Positions 1-4,811 of a DNA stretch of 6,503 bases are shown piece after piece. Position 1 is the stretch's first letter. Each line of letters starts with the position of its first letter. Source of the stretch: Candidatus Nanohalarchaeota archaeon (GTDB lineage Archaea; EX4484-52; B79-G9); contig QMVA01000083.1 in the NCBI GenBank assembly GCA_003660865.1, positions 1-6,503 of the forward strand, read 5' to 3'. The translations under genes and the position numbers were made by a program. Under the pieces are notes generated by a model, which was not told where the DNA came from, did no database searches, and worked only from the letters and a program-made list of their open reading frames with translations.

Positions 1-34
1 CCAAAACACAACACGCATCCAAAACTTATAAACT

Positions 35-55
35 TTGCGGCAAATATTGCCGCAA
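35..55. promoter_or_regulatory. Perfect 9-bp inverted repeat upstream of the NAD operon (candidate operator)
   Basis: The arms TTGCGGCAA (35-43) and TTGCCGCAA (47-55) are exact reverse complements separated by ATA. A TATA-like TTATAAA lies immediately upstream at 26-32, so a transcript from that box would start near the right arm and a bound repressor would cover the promoter. A second TATA-like box at 94-101 fits the nadC start better; in that case the repeat sits about 40-60 bp upstream of it, a position for an activator or for a divergent promoter. A terminator for an upstream gene is less likely because no T-run follows. The repeat itself is seen directly; its role as a NAD-responsive operator is inference from location. 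Confidence 0.45.
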
Positions 56-93
56 CATCAAAAACAAGACAAATAATTGCCCCATCAAAATCC

Positions 94-101
94 TTTATTA
101 A
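94..101 (+). promoter_or_regulatory. TATA-like box of nadC (leaderless arrangement)
   Basis: TTTATTAA ends 24 nt before the nadC ATG at 125. No Shine-Dalgarno-like sequence precedes that ATG (the bases before it read AACACATAAA). Archaeal transcription usually begins about 24-27 nt after the TATA box, so the message would begin at or next to the start codon. The minus-strand gene at 3182-3457 shows the same 24-nt spacing, which supports the reading. Confidence 0.5.
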
Positions 102-124
102 TCAACAACAACAAAACACATAAA

Positions 125-1018
125 ATGAACACAGACACATTAATAAAATCAGCCCTGGAAGAAGACATAGGCCCGGGCGACATAACAACAGAAGCAACAC
201 TAAAAAAAGACAAGACAATAGAAGCGCACATAACCTCAAACCAGGATGGCATCCTCTGCGGCATAAACATAGCAAAAAAAGTATTCGAAACCCTCGACAA
301 AAACATAACATTTAAAAAACAGGCAAATGACAGCGAAAAAATAAAAGCCAACCAGACAATCGCAAAACTCAAAGGAAGCGCAAAAACAATACTCGCAGGC
401 GAAAGAACCGCCCTGAACTTCCTCGGCCACCTCACAGGAATAGCAACCCAAACATCAAAATTCAAAAAACAATGCCAAAACGCAGAACTCCTCGACACAA
501 GAAAAACAATCCCCTGCCTGAGAACCCTCGAAAAATACGCAGTAAGATGTGGTGGCGGCAAAAATCACCGCATGGGCCTCTACGACATGATATTAATAAA
601 AGACAACCACATAAAAGCCGCAGGAAGCATAGAAAACGCACTGGCACTGGCAAACAAACAAAACATAACCCAAAACAGGGAGGGTAGGGACTCGAGGACA
701 GACATGACAAAGAACCAATGGGGGAACAGCTTATACCACAACAAAGAAATAGAACTGGAATGCAAAACACTGGACGAAGTAAAAGAAGCCCTAAAAACCG
801 CAACCCTACCGGACATAATCATGCTCGACAACATGACCCTCACAGACACAAAAAAAGCACTAAACATAATCAACAAAAAAACCAAAACAGAAATATCAGG
901 CGGCATCAACATAGACAACATAAAACAAATAGACAACCTCGGACCAGACTATATATCCACAAGCAAAATCACAGTATCCGCCCAGCACCACGATTACTCA
1001 ATGAACATAGAGATATGA
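125..1018 (+). CDS. nadC: Nicotinate-nucleotide pyrophosphorylase (quinolinate phosphoribosyltransferase)
   Basis: NadC converts quinolinate and PRPP to nicotinate mononucleotide, CO2 and pyrophosphate in de novo NAD synthesis (cytosolic). The 297-residue protein shows the family motifs in order: LEEDIGPGD (11-19), GERTALNFL (92-100), DTRKT (124-128), EKYAVRCGGGKNHRMGL (136-152), KDNHI (159-163), IELEC (209-213), MLDNM (233-237) and SGGI (258-261). The ATG at 125 is chosen over an in-frame TTG at 77 because similarity begins there and a TATA-like box lies 24 nt upstream. Residues about 180-206 look like an in-frame insertion between the helix after KDNHI and the IELEC strand, where I expect only a short linker; it uses AGG, GGT, TCG and GGG codons rare in the rest of the gene. 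Smaller oddities are Cys131 where Gly is usual (TIPCLR) and ITVS (282-285) where LTHS is common. First gene of the nadC-nadX-nadE-nadM operon. Confidence 0.95.
   Translation: MNTDTLIKSALEEDIGPGDITTEATLKKDKTIEAHITSNQDGILCGINIAKKVFETLDKNITFKKQANDSEKIKANQTIAKLKGSAKTILAGERTALNFLGHLTGIATQTSKFKKQCQNAELLDTRKTIPCLRTLEKYAVRCGGGKNHRMGLYDMILIKDNHIKAAGSIENALALANKQNITQNREGRDSRTDMTKNQWGNSLYHNKEIELECKTLDEVKEALKTATLPDIIMLDNMTLTDTKKALNIINKKTKTEISGGINIDNIKQIDNLGPDYISTSKITVSAQHHDYSMNIEI
662..742 (+). other. In-frame G-rich insertion inside nadC
   Basis: These 27 codons (residues 180-206) separate two conserved NadC blocks that are normally joined by a short linker. The core holds GGGAGGGTAGGG (678-689) and a G5 run at 720-724, in a gene otherwise almost free of G-runs. 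Codons AGG (three times), GGT, TCG and GGG stand out against the A/C-ending codons on either side. The length is a multiple of three and contains no stop, so the frame survives. The boundaries are approximate because they rest on remembered family spacing, not an alignment. Confidence 0.55.
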
Positions 1019-1022
1019 TACC

Positions 1023-1826
1023 ATGCTAAAAATAGGAATAGTAGGCTGCGGAGCAATAGGAACAATACTTGCAAAATCCATAGACAAAAACCCAAAAGCA
1101 CAAATAGTCGCCCTAAACGACATAGACGAAACAAAACCAGAAAACCTGAAAAACACCCTTCTAGCATCCACCCCAAAAATCACCACCGTGGACCAGCTAA
1201 CAGACACATCAGACCTCATCATAGAATGCGCGCACAAAAGCGCAGTAAAAAAAATAGCAACAACAGCCCTCAACAAAAAAAAAGACATCCTGATAATGAG
1301 CGTAAGCGCCCTGATAGAAAACCCCCAACTATTCGAACTCGCAAAAAAAAACAACACAAAAATTCACATCCCCTCAGGAGCCATATCAGGCATTGACGCC
1401 CTAAAAGCAGGCCTTCAAGACAACATAAAATCTGTCACACTAACCACAACAAAACCAAAAGAAAGCCTCATGGATGCCCACTACATAAAAGAAAACAAAA
1501 TAAACATAGAAAAAATCAAAAAAAAGACAACAATATTCGAAGGAAACGTAATTGAAGCAACCAAAGGCTTCCCAGAAAACATAAACATCTCAGCAACACT
1601 GGCACTCGCAGGCATAGGTCCGAAAAAAACAAAAGTAAAAATAATCGCAGACCCGGAATCAAAACTCAACATCCACGAACTAAAAATCACAGGCGACTTC
1701 GGCGAGATAACAACCACCACAAAAAACACACCATGCCCCGGAAACCCAAAAACAAGCTACCTTGCACCCTTATCAGCAATAGCAAAAATAAAAGACATAA
1801 TAGAAAACACAAACATCGGAACGTGA
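1023..1826 (+). CDS. nadX: L-aspartate dehydrogenase (NAD(P)-dependent, iminoaspartate-forming)
   Basis: NadX oxidises L-aspartate to iminoaspartate, the substrate of quinolinate synthase NadA, and takes the place of the flavin oxidase NadB in many archaea and Thermotoga. The 267-residue protein starts with a Rossmann dinucleotide fold, GIVGCGAIG (5-13). It continues with ECAHKSAV (68-75), MSVSAL (92-97), IPSGAISGIDAL (116-127), FEGNVIEATKGFPENINIS (172-190), HEL (218-220) and NPKTSYLAPLSAI (241-253), all characteristic of the aspartate dehydrogenase/DUF108 family. His218 is in the segment where I recall the catalytic histidine. The ATG lies 4 nt after the nadC stop, so translation is probably coupled; the preceding TGATACC is only a weak ribosome site. 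Length and motif set are complete, with no sign of disruption. The family assignment is strong; coenzyme preference cannot be read. Confidence 0.92.
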   Translation: MLKIGIVGCGAIGTILAKSIDKNPKAQIVALNDIDETKPENLKNTLLASTPKITTVDQLTDTSDLIIECAHKSAVKKIATTALNKKKDILIMSVSALIENPQLFELAKKNNTKIHIPSGAISGIDALKAGLQDNIKSVTLTTTKPKESLMDAHYIKENKINIEKIKKKTTIFEGNVIEATKGFPENINISATLALAGIGPKKTKVKIIADPESKLNIHELKITGDFGEITTTTKNTPCPGNPKTSYLAPLSAIAKIKDIIENTNIGT

Positions 1827-1831
1827 TCACC

Positions 1832-2584
1832 ATGAAAACCCTAAAAATAAACGAAAAAGAAATAGAAAAAAAAATAACAGGCTTCATAAAAGAAAAAACA
1901 AAAGGATTCAACGGCATAGTAATCGGCCTCTCAGGCGGCATAGACTCTGCCGTATGCGCAACACTCGCAGCAAAAGCGCTCGGCAAAGACAAAGTACACG
2001 CACTCATGTTGCCATCCAGCACCACAAAAGAACAGGACACAGAAGACGCAAACAAACTAGCAGACCACCTAAAGATAAAACACAAGACAATCAACACCAA
2101 AGAAATCTACAACACAATAAAAGCACACTCATTCACAGACAACAAAAAAGCACACGGAAACATAATGGCGCGCATAAGAATGATACTCCTGCGCGACTAT
2201 GCACACTCAAAAAATCTCCTGGTCCTCGGCACCGGCAACAAATCCGAACTCATGATCGGTTACTTCACAAAAAACGGCGACAGCGGAGTAGACATCCTGC
2301 CACTCGGCGACCTCTACAAAACACAAGTCAGAGCACTCGCAAAACACCTAAACATAGACAAAAAAATCACAGAAAAACCACCCAGCGCAGGCCTCTGGCA
2401 AGGCCAGACTGACGAAGACGAAATAGGCATCACCTACGAAACCCTCGACAGAATACTCATAGCAATTGAAAACAACACAGAACCAAAAGAAACACCAAAA
2501 AAAGACACAGACAAAATCAAAAACATGATAAAAACCTCAAAACACAAAACAGACCCAACCCCATACCCGAAAGTGAGACAATGA
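1832..2584 (+). CDS. nadE: NAD synthetase, ammonia-dependent type
   Basis: NadE amidates nicotinate adenine dinucleotide to NAD using ATP and ammonia, the last step of the pathway. The 250-residue protein is the short form: it has no glutaminase domain, so nitrogen would come from free ammonia or a separate partner. The ATP-pyrophosphatase loop SGGIDSA is at 34-40. Downstream are the family blocks LGTGNKSELMIGYFTKNGD (132-150), DILPLGDLYKTQV (154-166), and PPSAGLW plus TDEDE with the following GITYETLD (183-206). The ATG at 1832 is preferred to an upstream in-frame start at 1733: it lies 5 nt after the nadX stop, and GTGATC (1823-1828), which includes that stop codon, can serve as ribosome site. 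The C-terminus is Lys-rich and ends in the nadM start overlap. Intact and typical in length. Confidence 0.95.
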   Translation: MKTLKINEKEIEKKITGFIKEKTKGFNGIVIGLSGGIDSAVCATLAAKALGKDKVHALMLPSSTTKEQDTEDANKLADHLKIKHKTINTKEIYNTIKAHSFTDNKKAHGNIMARIRMILLRDYAHSKNLLVLGTGNKSELMIGYFTKNGDSGVDILPLGDLYKTQVRALAKHLNIDKKITEKPPSAGLWQGQTDEDEIGITYETLDRILIAIENNTEPKETPKKDTDKIKNMIKTSKHKTDPTPYPKVRQ

Positions 2585-3114
2585 CACAAGCCATATTCAT
2601 AGGACGATTCCAGCCATTCCACAAAGGGCACCTCAAAGCAGTCACAGACATCCTAAAAGAGAACGACACAATCATCATCTGCATAGGAAGCGCACAGGAA
2701 GCCAGAACCGAACAAAACCCCCTATCCTACAGACAAAGAAAAGAAATGATAACATACGCCATAAACGACGCTAACATCAAGGCAAAAAGACACAAAATCA
2801 TAGCACTAACAGACATAAACAACGACGACCTATGGGTCGGCCACGTCGAAAAACACTGCCCGATATTCGACATAGTATATACAGGCAACCCCCACGTAAA
2901 AAAACTATTCAAAAGAAGTGGCTATAAAGTAAAAGACATACCCATATACAAAGACATAAACTCAAGCAAAATAAGAACAAAAATATTACAGGACATGGAA
3001 TGGAAAAAATACATACCAAACGCAGTTGCATACTACCTCGACGACATAGACTTCAAAAAACTAATAAAAATGACAAAAAACAACAAGAAACCAACAGACA
3101 TAGAAACCATATAA
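2581..3114 (+). CDS. nadM: Nicotinamide/nicotinate mononucleotide adenylyltransferase, archaeal type
   Basis: This enzyme joins the AMP part of ATP to nicotinamide or nicotinate mononucleotide, giving NAD or its deamido form, and so links NadC to NadE. The 177-residue protein opens with the nucleotidyltransferase signature IGRFQPFHKGH (7-17), with HxGH at 14-17. Further blocks are IGSAQEARTEQNPLS (35-49), YTGNP (100-104) and SSKIR (128-132), the counterpart of the second ATP-binding ISSTxxR-like motif. The length matches archaeal NadM. The start codon overlaps the nadE stop as ATGA, so the two are almost certainly translationally coupled. The last roughly 15 residues (KMTKNNKK onward) are polar and probably disordered. 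This is the last gene of the operon; the next gene is on the opposite strand and convergent. Confidence 0.94.
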   Translation: MTQAIFIGRFQPFHKGHLKAVTDILKENDTIIICIGSAQEARTEQNPLSYRQRKEMITYAINDANIKAKRHKIIALTDINNDDLWVGHVEKHCPIFDIVYTGNPHVKKLFKRSGYKVKDIPIYKDINSSKIRTKILQDMEWKKYIPNAVAYYLDDIDFKKLIKMTKNNKKPTDIETI

Positions 3115-3181
3115 AAACACAAGCACGTACGTAACAAATACAAAGAAACAAATGTAAACATCTCAACCAAAAACCTCAAAC
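3115..3181 (-). terminator. T-rich region after the 91-residue gene, between convergent genes
   Basis: Read on the minus strand, this 67-nt gap has repeated short T-runs (GGTTTTTGG, then TTTGTTTCTTTG and others), a composition typical of archaeal oligo-T termination. It directly follows the minus-strand TAG at 3182-3184. On the plus strand the same stretch is A/C-rich, so no comparable terminator for nadM is visible. An 8-bp palindrome ACGTACGT (3125-3132) lies 10 nt after the nadM stop, but it is too short to assign a role. Confidence 0.35.
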
Positions 3182-3457
3182 CTAAACAAAGAACACATAA
3201 CCGGCAATCAAAAGAACAATAACCAGAACAACAATCTCCACAGCCAGCCTGTTACCTTTAATCTTATCTAAAATACCACCACTATTAGCCACAAGCGGCT
3301 GCTGCATCGGACGAGCACCGCGATTCATCTCAGAAGCAACCTGATCGACAATCGATGCATCATACCCTCTGGACGCAAGCGCCTGCTTAACAGACTCTAC
3401 AGAGTACCCACTACGAAGATTCTGTCTCACATAATTATATATTTGCTCATCAGCCAT
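3182..3457 (-). CDS. Small protein with N-terminal helical domain and C-terminal membrane segment, function unknown
   Basis: I do not recognise a named family. The 91-residue product has a predicted helical domain at about 4-45 (IYNYVRQNLRSGYSVESVKQ, then GYDASIVDQV). That pattern resembles short UBA-like or helix-turn-helix-like modules seen at the N-termini of small archaeal membrane proteins. A Gly/Pro/Gln-containing linker (46-62) and a basic stretch, KIKGNR (65-70), follow, then one hydrophobic segment (71-91) running to the C-terminus. The lack of residues after it gives a tail-anchored topology with the domain in the cytosol. The ATG at 3457 is chosen over a GTG at 3466 because a TATA-like box ends 24 nt upstream and no ribosome site is present, suggesting a leaderless message. 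It follows minD on the same strand but is separated by a terminator-like oligo-T tract. Confidence 0.75.
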   Translation of the reverse strand: MADEQIYNYVRQNLRSGYSVESVKQALASRGYDASIVDQVASEMNRGARPMQQPLVANSGGILDKIKGNRLAVEIVVLVIVLLIAGYVFFV

Positions 3458-3480
3458 AACACACACTATAGTTATCCCTG

Positions 3481-3490
3481 TTTATATAAA
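3481..3490 (-). promoter_or_regulatory. TATA box of the 91-residue gene
   Basis: TTTATATAAA, itself a palindrome, lies with its near edge 24 nt upstream of the minus-strand ATG at 3457. This is the expected archaeal TATA spacing for a transcript starting at the initiation codon. It sits directly downstream of the oligo-T tract ending minD, so the gene has its own promoter. Confidence 0.65.
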
Positions 3491-3495
3491 TTCAG

Positions 3496-3529
3496 AAAAA
3501 AAAAACAAAAAAAAGAGGAAAAAACCCCC
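3496..3529 (-). terminator. Oligo-T terminator of minD
   Basis: On the minus strand the order is G5 (3529-3525), T6, CCTC, T8 (3514-3507), G, T10 (3505-3496), beginning 11 nt after the minD stop codon. Multiple T-runs without a stable hairpin are the usual form of archaeal termination signals. Confidence 0.7.
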
Positions 3530-3540
3530 AATATATCAAA

Positions 3541-4317
3541 TCATCTCTTCAAAAACCCGAATATCCTTGAAATAAAAGAAGGACCCTTCGGTGCCGTCGG
3601 CGCCTGGTAATCAATCCCGACAAGAGTCGCAGCCAGTTTCTTCAACTCAATCGAAGACGCTGAATTCGGCGCATAAGAAACAATCGGTGACTTCGCAGCC
3701 AAACTGTCAATCATCACCCTGTCTTCCGGAACCTTCGAAATCACAGGATATCCTAAAAGAGACTCAACATCAGAAACAGAAAGCTCTGACTTCACTCCCT
3801 TCACCCTGTTCAGAACAACACCAAGTACATGCGTACCCATCTCCTCAGCAAGCTTAATCGCCTTCAATGCATCTGTAACTGAAGGCAGCTCAGGATTCGT
3901 AACAACAAGCAACTCATCGGCAGACTCAATACCCGCAACAGACTCACGCCCAAGACCAGCCGCAGAATCCAAAAATACAACATCATGATCCCCAACAAGG
4001 TCAAGAACAACCTTATTCAAATCCTTTGGATTCGTACTCTTCAGATCCGCCATAGAAATACCGGCAGGAATCACCTTGAGACCAGATGGATGCACATATA
4101 TCGCCTCATCAATGTATGCCTCACCTTTCAAAACATCATGCAATGTCTTTGGATACAAAGGCACACCAAGATGAAAACCCAAATTAGGCGTTGTCAGATT
4201 AGTATCCATCACAAGCGCCCTCTGACCAAACTCAGTCAGTGAAGCACCAAGATTTGAAGTAACCGTTGTTTTACCTACCCCGCCTTTCCCAGACGCAACC
4301 GCAATAACTCTTGTCAA
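3541..4317 (-). CDS. minD: MinD/ParA-family P-loop ATPase
   Basis: The 258-residue protein belongs to the MinD branch of the deviant Walker-A ATPases, which place or activate partners on the membrane or on DNA. The deviant Walker A motif GKGGVGKTT is at 10-18, the Asp-containing switch I strand VMDTNLTTPNLG at 36-47, and the Walker B strand VVFLDSAAGLG at 113-123. The C-terminal residues FISRIFGFLKR (248-258) could form a short amphipathic, basic-hydrophobic helix like the membrane-targeting sequence of bacterial MinD. The start is TTG at 4317; GGGTGAT (minus strand, 4327-4321) is a strong ribosome site, and similarity begins exactly there. No MinC, MinE or ParB-like gene is adjacent, as is usual in archaea, where MinD homologues have varied or unknown partners. 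Intact; the precise role cannot be deduced, and the symbol denotes family only. Confidence 0.88.
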   Translation of the reverse strand: MTRVIAVASGKGGVGKTTVTSNLGASLTEFGQRALVMDTNLTTPNLGFHLGVPLYPKTLHDVLKGEAYIDEAIYVHPSGLKVIPAGISMADLKSTNPKDLNKVVLDLVGDHDVVFLDSAAGLGRESVAGIESADELLVVTNPELPSVTDALKAIKLAEEMGTHVLGVVLNRVKGVKSELSVSDVESLLGYPVISKVPEDRVMIDSLAAKSPIVSYAPNSASSIELKKLAATLVGIDYQAPTAPKGPSFISRIFGFLKR

Positions 4318-4320
4318 ACT

Positions 4321-4327
4321 ATCACCC
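4321..4327 (-). promoter_or_regulatory. Ribosome binding site deciding the minD TTG start
   Basis: The minus strand reads GGGTGAT, followed by AGT and TTG. The match to the archaeal anti-Shine-Dalgarno end (GATCACCTCC) is good and supports initiation at the non-ATG codon. The spacing of 3 nt is short but acceptable. Confidence 0.6.
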
Positions 4328-4372
4328 GCTTCTATTTATTTTTTCATATAGATTTCAAATATACCTGATATA

Positions 4373-4386
4373 ATATATCGATATAT
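4373..4386. promoter_or_regulatory. 14-bp AT palindrome in the minD upstream region
   Basis: ATATATCGATATAT is a perfect palindrome 56 nt upstream of the minD start. It can serve as a TATA element in either direction or as an operator half-site pair. Another TATA-like string lies nearer to minD at about 4355-4364 (GTATATTTGA on the minus strand), so the real minD promoter is not decided by sequence alone. Confidence 0.4.
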
Positions 4387-4564
4387 CAAAACAAATATCA
4401 ATACTAATATTACACCACAAGACTTTATATGCTTAACCATTAACCACGACCATGATAACCCCCTTGTAACGATTAACCTGTAAAAAAAAACAAAACACCA
4501 CAACATTTAAATAAATCTCTCACCATAAATATTAAATCGTTTTGATTAAAAGCACGGTAATCAT
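4387..4564. promoter_or_regulatory. Intergenic region with TATA-like boxes and TTAACC motifs
   Basis: No gene of ordinary size is visible between minD and the 38-codon gene. A TATA-like TTTATATG is at 4424-4431. TTAACC occurs at 4433-4438, 4440-4445 and 4473-4478, and a related ATAACC at 4455-4460. An ATG at 4452 opens a five-codon frame (MITPL, stop) about 20 nt after that box, which may be a leaderless mini-ORF or chance. Closer to the 38-codon gene, TTTAAATA (around 4506-4513) and ATAAATATTAAA (4525-4536) are further TATA candidates, and GGTAATC (4556-4562) is a weak ribosome site. No RNA gene is recognised. Confidence 0.4.
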
Positions 4565-4681
4565 ATGAAAGACACAACAGGCTACAAAAGACAAAAAACA
4601 AAAGAATTTGATTTCTCCAGATACGGTCCTATCCTTAGTGTCGCAGGTGTACTTCTGATTATCCTAAGCGTGTTGCTATAA
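4565..4681 (+). CDS. 38-residue single-pass membrane protein, unrecognised
   Basis: The frame encodes a basic N-terminal part (MKDTTGYKRQKTK) and an aromatic hinge (EFDFSRYGP). A hydrophobic segment, GPILSVAGVLLIILSVLL (21-38), then runs to the stop. The polar, positively charged front and a membrane segment at the very end suggest a tail-anchored or N-in single-pass microprotein. GGTAATC a few bases upstream is a weak ribosome site, and TATA-like boxes precede it. Codons end in T or G far more often than in the neighbouring plus-strand genes (GGT CCT, CTT AGT GTC). It is shorter than archaeal Sec61-beta, whose conserved motif I do not see. The composition argues for a real gene; the function is unknown. 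Confidence 0.55.
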   Translation: MKDTTGYKRQKTKEFDFSRYGPILSVAGVLLIILSVLL

Positions 4682-4728
4682 TTTGCGCATCGGCTTTCAA
4701 CACAAAAAACAACTACCAGGAAAGTACG

Positions 4729-4752
4729 ATGCCAATAAAGAAAATTCTATAG
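4729..4752 (+). CDS. Possible 7-codon upstream ORF in the leuC leader
   Basis: ATG CCA ATA AAG AAA ATT CTA TAG encodes MPIKKIL. An AGGAAAG sequence lies just upstream (4718-4724), at usable ribosome-site spacing. It sits 60 nt before leuC. A leader peptide is conceivable, but it has one Leu codon only and no alternative hairpins are evident, so a classic attenuator is not supported. It may well be chance. Confidence 0.18.
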   Translation: MPIKKIL

Positions 4753-4759
4753 CCCACAG

Positions 4760-4785
4760 GCTTAACCAAATAGTTAATTATTAAC
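4760..4785 (+). promoter_or_regulatory. TTAACC motif and 13-bp palindrome upstream of leuC
   Basis: GCTTAACCA (4760-4768) repeats exactly the nonamer at 4431-4439. It is followed by GTTAATTATTAAC (4773-4785), a perfect 6-bp inverted repeat around a single T, ending 26 nt before the leuC ATG. The palindrome may act as a TATA-like promoter element or as an operator at the start site of a promoter slightly upstream (TTCTATAG, 4744-4751). The motifs are seen directly; the regulatory role is inferred. Confidence 0.4.
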
Positions 4786-4798
4786 GAAAAATCCACAC

Positions 4799-4804
4799 AG
4801 GTGA
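4799..4804 (+). promoter_or_regulatory. Ribosome binding site of leuC
   Basis: AGGTGA ends 7 nt before the ATG at 4812, ideal spacing. It favours that codon over the in-frame ATG at 4818, and it suggests a leadered message for this gene. Confidence 0.7.
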
Positions 4805-4811
4805 AAAAAAT

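Noticed and set aside
77..124. 16-codon N-terminal extension of nadC from an in-frame TTG
   Set aside because: The extension has no family similarity and no ribosome site; the ATG at 125 matches the family start and the TATA spacing.
462..936. Long minus-strand Leu/Cys/Phe-rich frames under the NAD operon
   Set aside because: They arise because the minus strand is T/G-rich and stop-poor; the residue composition is unnatural and they overlap clear nadC motifs.
1733..1831. 33-codon N-terminal extension of nadE
   Set aside because: It overlaps nadX, is a basic low-complexity shadow of nadX codons, and the ATG at 1832 has the right operon spacing and ribosome site.
3125..3132. ACGTACGT as a terminator hairpin or operator after nadM
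   Set aside because: An 8-bp palindrome without loop or T-run is too short and can easily occur by chance.
3458..3466. GTG start adding three residues to the 91-residue protein
   Set aside because: The TATA box would be only 15 nt upstream, too close for transcription to include this codon.
4565..4681. Assigning the 38-residue protein as Sec61-beta/SecG
   Set aside because: It is shorter than the family and lacks the characteristic Gly-rich, AGL-RYF-type motif before the membrane helix.
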